Assembly (NCBI GenBank): GCA_016871715.1 | Contig: VHCO01000016.1 | Coordinates: 1-59,464 of the forward strand | Direction: 5' to 3' | DNA from: Verrucomicrobiota bacterium | Lineage (GTDB): Bacteria > Verrucomicrobiota > Verrucomicrobiia > Limisphaerales > J093 | Length of the DNA: 59,464 nt | In this document: positions 45,703 through 55,326 of the stretch, one piece after another | Position numbering within the stretch: position 1 is the stretch's first letter | Layout: every line of letters starts with the position of its first letter | Program-made: the position numbers and the translations under genes | Notes under the pieces: generated by a model | The model's database searches: none | What the model saw: only the letters and a program-made list of their open reading frames with translations | Told to the model about the DNA's origin: nothing

Positions 45703-46851
45703 ATGAAACGGGCTCGCATCAAAGTCAAAGGCCGACTGGCCGTCTACCACTGCGTCTCGCGCATCGTCGGCGCGCAACACCTCCTGGATGACCTCGGCAA
45801 GGAAACCTTGGTCCGCCTCCTCCGGCGCCTGGCCACCTTCTGCGGCCTGGAGGTCATCACCTACTGCATCATGTCCAATCACCTCCATGTCCTGGTCCGC
45901 GTCCCGGCCGAGCAGAACCCGACCGACGAGGAACTGGTCGAGCGCATGAGGGCCCTCTACGGGAAGGCAAAGCCTCGAGAGGCCGGCCTGCTGTACGAGG
46001 CCGAGAAGGGGTTGCACGAGCATGGCCGGGTGGACGCGGACATCCGGAAACGGATGTTGGCGCGGATGGGGGATGTGTCGGAGTTTATGAAGGAGTTCAA
46101 GCAGCGGTTCAGCAAGTGGTACAACATACGGCATCAGCGGTTTGGGACGTTGTGGGCGGAACGGTTCCGGAGCGTGTTGGTCGAGGATCAGACGGGGGTG
46201 TTGGAGACGGTGTCGGCGTACATCGATTTGAACCCGGTGCGGGCCGGGTTGGTGGAGGATCCGAAGGACTACCGGCACTGCGGGTACGCGGCGGCGGTGG
46301 CTGGGGATGGGAAGGCGCGGTCGGGTTTGCTGAGTTTGTACACGGGCGAGGCGGCGCCTCGCAGCGGGACTGGGGAGGTTGGGGCGGCGGTGGCGGCCGG
46401 GGAAGGGGAAGGGGTAAGGGACCGCGGGCAAGATGCCCGCGCTCCGATAATGACCGGTTCGGAGGCTGCAGCGGAGGCCGAGGAGTCGATGCCGGTTAGG
46501 GCGAAGGTGCGTGAGTGGAAGGAGGTGGGTGCAAAGTATCGGCAGCGGTTGTTCGTGCGTGGAGGGGTGTCTGGGAGTAGTGGGAAGGCGACACTGAGTC
46601 GGGAGCAGATTAGGCGGGTGTTGCAGAAGGGCGGGGAGTTGAGCGTGGGGGAGGTGTTGCGGTTGCGGATACGGCATATGACGGACGGGGTGGTGCTGGG
46701 ATCGAAGGGTTTTGTGGATGAGGTGTGGCTAGCGCACCGGGAGCGGTTTGGGTCGAAACGGCGGAGTGGGGCGCGGCCGATTCGAGGTGGAGGCGCGCGG
46801 TTGGCGGGGCTGAGTGCGTTGCGGGACTTGCGGGTTGATGCCATCGCGTGA
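45703..46851 (+). mobile_element. RAYT (REP-associated tyrosine) transposase, IS200-like Y1 family, single gene
   Basis: 382 aa, uninterrupted, stop TGA at 46849-46851. The N-terminal Y1 domain has RIKVKGRLAVYHCVSRIVGA, the metal-binding HUH pair H60 and H62 (SNHLHVLV), a candidate Tyr nucleophile Y140 (SKWYN) and YIDLNPVRAGLV. RAYTs are domesticated single-copy-type transposases that act on REP palindromes. A REP-like palindrome lies inside the coding sequence near codons 240-247 (GQDARAP). The first ~250 bp are C-rich and nearly identical to the second RAYT at 59302, while the rest is G-rich. The C-terminal part has basic patches suited to DNA binding. Confidence 0.9.
46423..46441. repeat. 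REP-like palindrome inside the RAYT coding sequence
   Basis: CGCGGGCA (46423-46430), loop AGA, TGCCCGCG (46434-46441): an 8-bp perfect stem. It encodes part of DRGQDARAP in the transposase frame. The surrounding codons form a low-complexity linker between the catalytic and the C-terminal parts. Confidence 0.65.
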
Positions 46852-46854
46852 GTG

Positions 46855-47302
46855 AACGGCAGGGCCCGAGGGGCGCGGTTGGGTTGGTGGGTTGCAGGGC
46901 GCAACCGGGGTCAACCGTGAGGAGCTCGTGGTCGTGAGGCTCCACCTCTGAGGCCGCTGGCGATAGCCGGTCTGGTAACTTGGCGTACTCCGAAGACGCT
47001 TTGGAGCTCGAGGACTCTGCTGAGCCAGTGCCTGAGCCCGGGACTTGGGCGACTGGGCTGAGTTGCTCCGGCGAAGGTTGCCGCGTCGCGTGGCCGAACT
47101 GACGGGGCGGCGGCCGTTGGGGGATGTGGGGATGGAGGTCGTCGGTGCAGGAAAACCAGGGTGATAATAGTTGACACAGGTGTGTTGGTGTATGGTCGAG
47201 GCTGCTGGGGCGGGCAAGGGGGGTGCGGCTGGAACGGAGGGAAGACGGGGCGATGGCGGGGCGGTCGGGCGCCGGTGGATTTTGCTTTAGCCCGCGCGGG
47301 GA
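46855..47302. other. Intergenic region of 448 bp downstream of RAYT
   Basis: No supported gene. It holds a 5-bp stem GTTGC-AGGGC-GCAAC (near 46894) and, at 47163-47179, ATAATAGTTGACACAGG, which closely matches a sequence upstream of the second RAYT (59136-59152). The promoter of the M42 peptidase gene should lie here. Antisense ORFs are Pro/Arg-rich noise. Confidence 0.5.
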
Positions 47303-48391
47303 ATGACTTTGACTGGCGGCATGCGCGATAAGTCATTGGGTTTCTTGCGGCTGTTGGTGAACACGCCCAGCCCTTCCGGCCACGAGGTGAGGGGGCAGCG
47401 GGTTTGGCTCGACTACGCTCGAGGGTATGCGGACGAGACCTACTCAGACAGCTACGGCAATTGCGTGGCGGTCTTGAACAAGGGGGGTAGCCCGCGATTG
47501 ATGCTGGCCGCGCACGCCGATGAGATTGGGTTGGTAGTGAACTTCATCGACAAGGACGGCTACCTCTATGTGCGCAAGTTGGGCGGGGTGGATGCGGTGG
47601 TGGCCAAAGCGCAGCGCGTGATGGTGCACGCTCGCAAGGGGGCGGTGAGAGGCGTGGTGGGGAATGTGGCGCCGCACCTGACCAAGGCGGAGAAGGAGCG
47701 CAAGTTGCCGGAGATCAGCGACCTGTTCATCGACATTGGCGTTCGGAGCCGGCGCGAGGCGGAGAAGTTGGTCCGGATTGGGGATCCGATTACGCTGACG
47801 GACGAGTTCGAGTTGTTGCGCAACGACCTCGCCGTGGCTCGGGCATTCGACAATCGGATTGGGACCTTTGCGGTCGCGGAGACGTTGCGGTTGCTCCTGG
47901 AGGATCGGCACAAACTGGAAGCCGAGGTGTGCGCGGTGTCGAACATCATGGAGGAGGTTGGGTTGCTGGGGGCGCGGCAGATTGCGTACTCGCTCAAGCC
48001 GGACGTAGCGTTGGTGGTGGACGTGACGCACGCGACCGATTACCCCGGTGTCAGCCAACCGCTGCACGGCGACATCAAGATTGGCAAAGGCCCGGCCCTC
48101 ACGCATGGCGGGTGCAATCATCCTGAGGTGGTGGCCCGGCTCGAGGCCGTTGCGAAGAAACGGAAGCTCAAGCTCCAGCACGAGGCCGTGTCCTCGACGA
48201 GCGGCACGGACACGGACGTCATTTTTTGGACGCGCGGCGGGATTCCTAGTGCGCTGATCAGTCTGCCGAACCGTTACATGCATTCGCCGGTGGAACTGGT
48301 GAGCCTGACCGATCTGGAGCGGATCCCCGAGTTGATGGCGGCGTTTGCGCTCTCGTTGAAACAGGGCGAGAGCTTCAAGGTCAAGGTGTAG
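47303..48391 (+). CDS. M42-family metallopeptidase (glutamyl aminopeptidase/endoglucanase-M type)
   Basis: Predicted 362 aa, cytosolic. Dinuclear-metal motifs: H71 and D73 in AHADEIG, Asp in RAFDNRIG, catalytic Glu in NIMEEVGLLGA, Asp in VVDVTHATDYPG, and a C-terminal His in YMHSPVE. The family removes N-terminal residues from peptides as dodecameric particles; older 'cellulase' names are misleading. The start could be 47303 or the in-frame ATG at 47321 (MRDKSLGFL). The next gene begins 23 bp downstream. Confidence 0.92.
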   Translation: MTLTGGMRDKSLGFLRLLVNTPSPSGHEVRGQRVWLDYARGYADETYSDSYGNCVAVLNKGGSPRLMLAAHADEIGLVVNFIDKDGYLYVRKLGGVDAVVAKAQRVMVHARKGAVRGVVGNVAPHLTKAEKERKLPEISDLFIDIGVRSRREAEKLVRIGDPITLTDEFELLRNDLAVARAFDNRIGTFAVAETLRLLLEDRHKLEAEVCAVSNIMEEVGLLGARQIAYSLKPDVALVVDVTHATDYPGVSQPLHGDIKIGKGPALTHGGCNHPEVVARLEAVAKKRKLKLQHEAVSSTSGTDTDVIFWTRGGIPSALISLPNRYMHSPVELVSLTDLERIPELMAAFALSLKQGESFKVKV

Positions 48392-48414
48392 GCCGAGCCT
48401 GCCCGCCTGCCGAG

Positions 48415-51400
48415 ATGCTGAAAGCGAACTCCCAACGGCGCTGCCCCCCGCCGCACTCGGCGGCTCCGGCCCAGGCCACGCCCCGTTGGATCTGCGCGTT
48501 TTGGCTGCTGGCGTTGCTGACCGGGGCCAAGCAGCCGGGCCTGGCCGCGCCGGGCGTCCTGCTGAACGAGTTGATGCCTTCGAACGGCTCCACGCTCACC
48601 GACGAGAACGGAGACACACCGGACTGGATCGAGCTCCACAACTCGAGCTCCGCCGCGATCAACCTTGCCGGCTACGGGCTCAGCGACAACCCGGATCGGC
48701 CGTTTCGCTGGAGGTTTCGCGACGCGGCGATCGGCCCCGGCGTGTTTCTGGTCGTGTATGCGTCGGGCAAAGACCGCCAGCCAACGCTTGTCGCGCCTTT
48801 GGCACCCGCGACGCTCTCGGGTCTGCGGGTCTGGTTACGGGCGGACGCGGTCGATCGGAATGACCCGGCCCAAGTGCGGCGGGTTGGCGGGGCGTACTTT
48901 GTCCAGCGGTGGGACAACCAGAGCGACGCGGGCAGCGCGGCCACGCAAGCGACGGCGTCGCAGCAGCCGCTATGGATCGCCAGCGCCATGAACGGCCGGC
49001 CGGCCCTGCGCTTCGACGGCGTCAACGACCAACTCCGCTTGCCGCGTCCGACTGCCACAAACAGCTTCTGCGTGTTGGCGGTCTACCGGACTTCGCAGTC
49101 GCACGAGATCGATCCGGAAGGCAACGCCAGTGCCGGGGGCGTGAGCGGCCAGCGCTATCTGTTCGGAGCGCAACACGGTGGCGAGTCCAACGGTGGCGCT
49201 GGGGTGTCTGTGGGGACCAACGGCGTGTCCGTTTACGAGCATGGCGCGAACTACATGCCAGCCCTGCTGGTGCACGCCGCCCCGGTCGGCCTCGGGTTTG
49301 CCGTCTTGGCGCTGAACTACGACGCCCGACAACCGAGTCTGGATCTGGGGGGTCTGTGGGTCCGGCGCGGGGCCCTCTCGCCGCGGGCGCAGGTGACCGC
49401 CCCGGTCGAGATCGGCTCTGGAGCCTACGGGGCGTTCGGGGGCGATTTGGCGGAGGTCTTGATTTATGACCGGCCCTTGTCCGAGAACGAACGACGGGGC
49501 GTGGCCCAGGATTTAGCGGGTCGGTACGCGCTCGAGTTGGCGCGGCCGTTGCATACGGATTTCCAGCTCAACGCCGGCGGCGAACGCCTCGTGCTAACCC
49601 GACCCGACGGCGTGGTGGCCGATCAAGTTCATTTCGGACCGATTCCACGCGATGTCTCCTACGGCCGCCAACCGGATGGCGCGGCGGGCTGGTTCTTCTT
49701 CGAGCAACCGACCCCGGGGGCGCCCAACACGACGGTGGGGGCGACTGAATTTTTGACGGCGCCCACCTTCTCGCTGCCTGGGGGTTTCTATGCGAGCCCG
49801 GTCGAGCTGACGCTGGCGGTCTCGATCCCGGGGGCCGAGATCCGGTACACTTTGGATGGAGCCGAACCCGACCCTGCCGCGGCGCTCTACCGCGGGCCTT
49901 TGCCCTTGCGCAGTCGCATGGGCACGCCCAACACCATCGCCAACATCCCCACCGTGCCCGGGGGCGCTCTCCCCGCCGCAGAGGTCTTCAAGGGCTGGGT
50001 GGTTCGGGCTCGGGCCTTCAAGGCGGGCGCTCTGCCGAGCGCCACCGCCACGCGCACCTACTGGGTCGATGACCTCGGCCGTGCGCGATACTCGTTGCCG
50101 GTGGTCTCGCTGAGCACCGCGCAGGCGAACCTGTTCGATGCGCGGATCGGCATTTATGTGCCGGGCTTGGCCCCGAATGGGAACTACTCGCAGCGGGGGC
50201 CGGACTGGGAGCGGCCGGTGCACGTCGAGTTGTACGAGACGGACAACACGCTGGGTTTCGCCCAGGAAGGAGACGTGAAGATTCACGGCAACACCTCGCA
50301 AGGCTTCCCGATCAAGGGCCTCGATCTGGACGGCACGGGTGGCCTGGGCCGACGCCCCTTCCGCTACCGCCTCTTCCCCGATCGCGCCCGCGCCGAGTTC
50401 GAGCATTTCCTACTGCGGCCGACAGGGCATGATCAACCGACGGCCTTCCTGCGGGATGAATTGATGCAGAGCCTGGCGGCGGAGACCGGGGCCGAGACAC
50501 AGGCGGCGCGCCCGTGCATTGTCTTCATGAACGGCGAATATTGGGGCGTGCACTACCTCAAGGAGAAGGAAGACGCGGAGTTTGTCGGCTATTACGGCGA
50601 CGTCGCCCTGGACAATCTGGACTACCTCGAAGGTTACGCGGCGGCGAAGGCGGGAGACGTCACACACTACGATGCCCTGATTCGCTACCTGGCCGACCAC
50701 GATCTGAGCCGGCCCGAGGTCTATGCGCACGCGCAAGGGCAACTCGATGTGGCCAACTACATCGATTACAAAGTCTGCGAGGTCTTCTCTTATCGCTGGG
50801 ACATTGGCAACCACCGGCTCTGGCGACCCCGCACGCCGGAGGGGCGCTGGCGCTGGCTGCAATTCGACAACGACGTGGGGTGGGGTGGGTTTTGGGCGCA
50901 ACAGCCGGCATGGCAGTTCGACATGTTGAGCGCCGTGCTCACTCCCAGCGGCTCGCTCCATGGCCACAACACCGACACCACCACCTTCTTGCTGCGACGC
51001 CTGATCGAGAACGGCGACTTCCGTCGCGACTTCATTAACCGGTTTGCGGATCTGCTCAACACCCTCTTCCAGCCGGCGCATACGATCGCGCGCATCGACC
51101 AGATGGCGGCCGTGCTCGAACCGGAGATGGCCGAGCATATTCGCCGCTGGCGGTCGCCCAGTTCGGTCGCCACCTGGCGGGCGAATATCGAGTATCTGCG
51201 CGAGTACGCCCGACGCCGGCCCGATGCCGCCCGCGGCCATCTGGCCCAGCGTTTCGGTCTGCGCGCCACCGCAAACCTCACCCTAGCGGTCTCCGCTCCC
51301 CAGCACGGCCAACTCCAGCTCAACACGCTCACGCTCGCTTCGCCCGCCGAGGCGCCTTGGACCGGTGTCTACTTCCAGGGGCACCCGATCACCCTCACGG

Positions 51401-51750
51401 CGTTAGCTCGACCTGGCTACCAGTTAGCGGGGTGGGACGGGCTTTTTGGCCTCACGACCAATCGCGTGACCTTGTTGTTGCAGGGCGACCTGGCCTTGAC
51501 GGCACGGTTCGAGCCTCGGCCAGAGGCGGCGCCGCAGTTTCAGGCGATCTCGCCGCAGCCGGGTGGGGGACTGCGCCTGCGCCTCCGCGGCTTCTCCGGC
51601 GCCCGGTACTGGATCGAGACCGCGACCGACCTGCAGCAGTGGCAACCTGTGGTTGCCCTGACCGCCGACGCCGCGGGCGACTTCGGCTATTGGGTCGGCG
51701 CGTCCGAACCGGTCGCGGCCTCGCGTTTCTTCCGAGCCCGGCTCGATTAG
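48415..51750 (+). CDS. Secreted lamin-tail / LamG / chitobiase-like / CotH-kinase protein
   Basis: Predicted 1111 aa. A long N-region with hydrophobic segment (ICAFWLLALLTGA) precedes: a lamin-tail domain (LNELMPSNGSTLTDENGD, about 49-120); a LamG-like domain (about 130-370); a chitobiase-type C-terminal Ig fold (ASPVELTLAVSIPGAEIRYT, about 443-550); a CotH kinase-like domain (about 560-910) with GDVKIHGNTSQGFP, ARPCIVFMNGEYWGVHYLKE and the metal-site LQFDNDVGWGG; an InlB-type repeat (about 960-1030, LAGWDG); and a C-terminal cassette ending RYWIETATDLQQW and ASRFFRARLD. CotH proteins phosphorylate surface or spore-coat proteins in Bacillus; here the role is unknown. The order is standard for verrucomicrobial secreted proteins. 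Confidence 0.9.
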   Translation: MLKANSQRRCPPPHSAAPAQATPRWICAFWLLALLTGAKQPGLAAPGVLLNELMPSNGSTLTDENGDTPDWIELHNSSSAAINLAGYGLSDNPDRPFRWRFRDAAIGPGVFLVVYASGKDRQPTLVAPLAPATLSGLRVWLRADAVDRNDPAQVRRVGGAYFVQRWDNQSDAGSAATQATASQQPLWIASAMNGRPALRFDGVNDQLRLPRPTATNSFCVLAVYRTSQSHEIDPEGNASAGGVSGQRYLFGAQHGGESNGGAGVSVGTNGVSVYEHGANYMPALLVHAAPVGLGFAVLALNYDARQPSLDLGGLWVRRGALSPRAQVTAPVEIGSGAYGAFGGDLAEVLIYDRPLSENERRGVAQDLAGRYALELARPLHTDFQLNAGGERLVLTRPDGVVADQVHFGPIPRDVSYGRQPDGAAGWFFFEQPTPGAPNTTVGATEFLTAPTFSLPGGFYASPVELTLAVSIPGAEIRYTLDGAEPDPAAALYRGPLPLRSRMGTPNTIANIPTVPGGALPAAEVFKGWVVRARAFKAGALPSATATRTYWVDDLGRARYSLPVVSLSTAQANLFDARIGIYVPGLAPNGNYSQRGPDWERPVHVELYETDNTLGFAQEGDVKIHGNTSQGFPIKGLDLDGTGGLGRRPFRYRLFPDRARAEFEHFLLRPTGHDQPTAFLRDELMQSLAAETGAETQAARPCIVFMNGEYWGVHYLKEKEDAEFVGYYGDVALDNLDYLEGYAAAKAGDVTHYDALIRYLADHDLSRPEVYAHAQGQLDVANYIDYKVCEVFSYRWDIGNHRLWRPRTPEGRWRWLQFDNDVGWGGFWAQQPAWQFDMLSAVLTPSGSLHGHNTDTTTFLLRRLIENGDFRRDFINRFADLLNTLFQPAHTIARIDQMAAVLEPEMAEHIRRWRSPSSVATWRANIEYLREYARRRPDAARGHLAQRFGLRATANLTLAVSAPQHGQLQLNTLTLASPAEAPWTGVYFQGHPITLTALARPGYQLAGWDGLFGLTTNRVTLLLQGDLALTARFEPRPEAAPQFQAISPQPGGGLRLRLRGFSGARYWIETATDLQQWQPVVALTADAAGDFGYWVGASEPVAASRFFRARLD

Positions 51751-51844
51751 GTCTGGTGAGCCGCGCCTCCGGAATGGTGGGGGTAGCGGCCGCCGACTTT
51801 TCCTTGCCCGTCGCTGCGGTCCGTCGGCACACTCCGGCCCGCCG

Positions 51845-52834
<990 letters not shown>

Positions 52835-52886
52835 GGCCGATCGAGCGATTGACCCTTCGCCCGCGCCCCCGACGCGTTTCGCCCCG

Positions 52887-53807
52887 ATGAGCGCCCCTGG
52901 CACCTCCCCCGCGACTTCCCCACCCGTGGATCTGCTGCGACGCGCGCGCTTGGTTGAATTGCGCGCTCGGGGCTGGGTCGAGGACCTGTTCGCTGGGCCC
53001 TACCGGTCGGTCTTTCGTGGGCGCGGCCTCGAATTCGACGATCTCCGCGTCTACCAACCGGGGGACGACGTGCGCAGTATCGACTGGCACGCCGCGGCTC
53101 GCACCGGCACCGTGCAGATCAAGCAGAACGTCGAGGAACGCTGCCTCACGCTCTTGTTGGCCGTCGACGTAAGCGCCTCCGGCGATTTCGGATCGGTGCC
53201 GCAGAGCAAACGAGAGTTGGCAGCGGAGTTGGCCGCCGTGCTGGCTCTGAGTGCGGTGCTCAACAACGACCGGGTGGGCCTCCTGCTCTTTACCGACCGC
53301 GTCGAGCGCTATCTGCCGCCGCGCGCGGGCCGGCGCCAGGCCCTCGCGATCGTCACCGCGGTCTTGGGCCACGCGCCGGTCTCCCCGCGCACTTCGGTGC
53401 GCACCGCCCTGCATACCCTGGGCCTCGCCTTTCGCCGCCGCGCGACGGTGTTCCTCCTGTCCGATTTCCTGGACACGGGTTTTGACCGTGCCCTGGCTGT
53501 GGCCGCCCGTCGCCACGATTTGGTGGCGGTAGTCCTGGGCGACCCGGTCGAGGCGCGCCTGCCAGACGTGGGTTGGTTGGTGTGTGAAGACGCCGAAACC
53601 GGTGAGTTGCTCGAGATCAACACCCGTGATGCTACCGCGCGCCACGCCTTCGAGGTGGAGCATCTGGCCCGCGCCGCGCATTTGGCGGACACGTTCCGCC
53701 GCGCCGGCGTGGATGCGGTCGCGTGCGAATCGGGCCGGCCCTGCTATCGCGCGCTCCTTCAGTTCTTCGATCGGCGCCAGCGCCGCCCTCGCGCCCCCGC
53801 CCGATGA
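52887..53807 (+). CDS. DUF58 (VWA-like) protein
   Basis: Predicted 306 aa. The family signature GRGLEFDDLRVYQPGDDVRS and DWHAAARTG is clear at about 48-75. A VWA-like core follows, with metal-site DVSAS (about 94-98). MoxR-linked DUF58 proteins are thought to be partners or substrates of the ATPase. Its stop overlaps the start of the next gene by four bases (ATGA), so translation is probably coupled. Confidence 0.92.
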   Translation: MSAPGTSPATSPPVDLLRRARLVELRARGWVEDLFAGPYRSVFRGRGLEFDDLRVYQPGDDVRSIDWHAAARTGTVQIKQNVEERCLTLLLAVDVSASGDFGSVPQSKRELAAELAAVLALSAVLNNDRVGLLLFTDRVERYLPPRAGRRQALAIVTAVLGHAPVSPRTSVRTALHTLGLAFRRRATVFLLSDFLDTGFDRALAVAARRHDLVAVVLGDPVEARLPDVGWLVCEDAETGELLEINTRDATARHAFEVEHLARAAHLADTFRRAGVDAVACESGRPCYRALLQFFDRRQRRPRAPAR

Positions 53808-54370
53808 CCGAGACCCAGCTCATTGAAGACCTGCGCCTGCTGGCACCCCCGAGTTACCGGTGGCTGATTCTCCCGCTGGCCGCCGTTGTCACGGCTCTGG
53901 CCGTGGTCCTCGGGCAACGCCTGCGGCGCCGCCATCGGGAGCGGCCACCGTCGCAAGCCTCGGCCGCGAGTGCGGGTCTCGCGCCCTGGGAACTGGCCCT
54001 GACCGAGCTCGAGCGACTGACGCCGCTGCTGCGTCTCGAACACTCGCGCGACTACGGCATCGCCGCCACCGGCGTCCTGCGCCGCTACCTCGAGGGGCGC
54101 TACGCCCTGCACGCCCCCCGGCTCACGACCGAAGATTTCCTCCGCCTCGCGGCGGCCTCCACGGCCCTGCCGCTGAACCACCGCGACAGTCTCGTGCGGT
54201 TCCTGCGGCTCTGCGACCTGTTCAAGTTCGGCCGTTATGTGGCGTCTGCGGCCGAGTTGAGCCAGTTGCACACGGCAGCGGTGGCTTTTGTATTGGCCTC
54301 GCGGCCCCCGGTCAACACGGCCGACGCGGCGGCGGCCCAACGCGCTGCGGCGCACACCGCCCGGGCTTGA
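53804..54370 (+). CDS. DUF4381-like membrane protein of the Bat operon
   Basis: Predicted 188 aa. One N-terminal TM helix (WLILPLAAVVTALAVVLG, about 20-37) follows a short outside segment with PPSYRW; then a basic RLRRRHR stop-transfer patch and a cytosolic helical domain (RRYLEGRYALHAPRLTTEDF, FKFGRYV). This is the usual layout of the small DUF4381 protein between DUF58 and the first VWA gene. Start chosen at the ATGA overlap with DUF58. Confidence 0.8.
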   Translation: MTETQLIEDLRLLAPPSYRWLILPLAAVVTALAVVLGQRLRRRHRERPPSQASAASAGLAPWELALTELERLTPLLRLEHSRDYGIAATGVLRRYLEGRYALHAPRLTTEDFLRLAAASTALPLNHRDSLVRFLRLCDLFKFGRYVASAAELSQLHTAAVAFVLASRPPVNTADAAAAQRAAAHTARA

Positions 54371-54372
54371 GC

Positions 54373-55326
54373 ATGGACGATGGCTTCCGATTTGCTTCGC
54401 CGTGGTGGTTACTCGCCCTGGTGCTGGTGGCTGGCTTAGGTTGGTGGCGCGGCCGGCGCGGTCGCGCAGGCGCACTGGTGTTTAGTTCGATCCACTTGCT
54501 GGGCACAACGGCCCAGGCCGTGCGGCGCCAACCTGGCCGTTGGCTGGCTGCGCTCCGTCTCGCGGCGTTGGCACTGGTGGTGTTGGCGCTCGCGCAGCCG
54601 CAGGACGAGAAAGCCACGGCCCGCGAGGATACGCGGGGCATCAACCTCATGCTGGTGCTGGATTTCTCCGGCACGATGCGCACGCGGGACTTCTTCCTCG
54701 ATGGCCGAAGGGTCTCGCGTTCGGAGGGCATGAAGCAGATCTCGGGCGAGTTCATCCAGGCCCGACCCAACGATCGCGTGGGCCTGGTCTGGTTCGACCG
54801 GGACGCCTACCTGTCGAGCCCGTTAACCCTGGATCACGCTTGGTTGCTCGAGCGGTTGCGGCGTGAGACCAACGGCACCGGCACGGACATCGGCTCCGGC
54901 CTGGTGATTGCGGCGCAGCATCTCCAGCATCACACCAACGAGACCCGCGTCATCATCCTCATGACGGACGCGGAGAACATCAGCGCGGGACCGCCCTTGG
55001 ACCTGGTGGGCGAAGCCCTGCGCCCGTTGGGTGTGCGCATCCACTGCGTCCAAATCCTGTCTCCGAGCCAAGCGAACACGCCGCCCGACCTCAGCGAACT
55101 GCTCACCCACACCGCCGTGCGCACGGGCGGCGAGTTCTTCCGAGTGCGTACCGGTGGCGACTTGCGGGCCGTGTATGCGGCCATCGACAAGCTCGAGAAA
55201 CAGAAACTGCGAGATCGGCGGCAGAAAGGGTGGCGCGAGCTGTTCCCCTGGCTGGCGGTGCCGGCCCTCGGATTGCTGCTGGCCGAGCAGATTCTGGCCC
55301 ACACCCGTTGGCGGAGGCTGCCATGA
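54373..55326 (+). CDS. VWA-domain membrane protein (BatA-like)
   Basis: Predicted 317 aa. Two N-terminal TM helices (SPWWLLALVLVAGLGWW; LRLAALALVVLALAQP), then a VWA domain (about 90-290) and a C-terminal TM helix (LFPWLAVPALGLLLAEQI). Metal-ion site: DFSGT (about 96-100), a variant of D-x-S-x-S with Thr in the last place, and a later TDAEN. It begins 2 bp after the DUF4381-like gene and overlaps the next VWA gene by four bases (ATGA). Confidence 0.88.
   Translation: MDDGFRFASPWWLLALVLVAGLGWWRGRRGRAGALVFSSIHLLGTTAQAVRRQPGRWLAALRLAALALVVLALAQPQDEKATAREDTRGINLMLVLDFSGTMRTRDFFLDGRRVSRSEGMKQISGEFIQARPNDRVGLVWFDRDAYLSSPLTLDHAWLLERLRRETNGTGTDIGSGLVIAAQHLQHHTNETRVIILMTDAENISAGPPLDLVGEALRPLGVRIHCVQILSPSQANTPPDLSELLTHTAVRTGGEFFRVRTGGDLRAVYAAIDKLEKQKLRDRRQKGWRELFPWLAVPALGLLLAEQILAHTRWRRLP

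Noticed and set aside
44459..45728. Upstream extension of hemE to 45728
   Set aside because: The extra residues are unconserved, and they cross the RAYT promoter region; MSVAGSAPPRTNRERFLRAC at 45443 is a better start.
45703..46854. Reading the first RAYT as an ordinary IS200 insertion with target duplications
   Set aside because: No terminal inverted repeats or duplicated target flanks were found around it, and the size and C-terminal part fit a single-gene RAYT.
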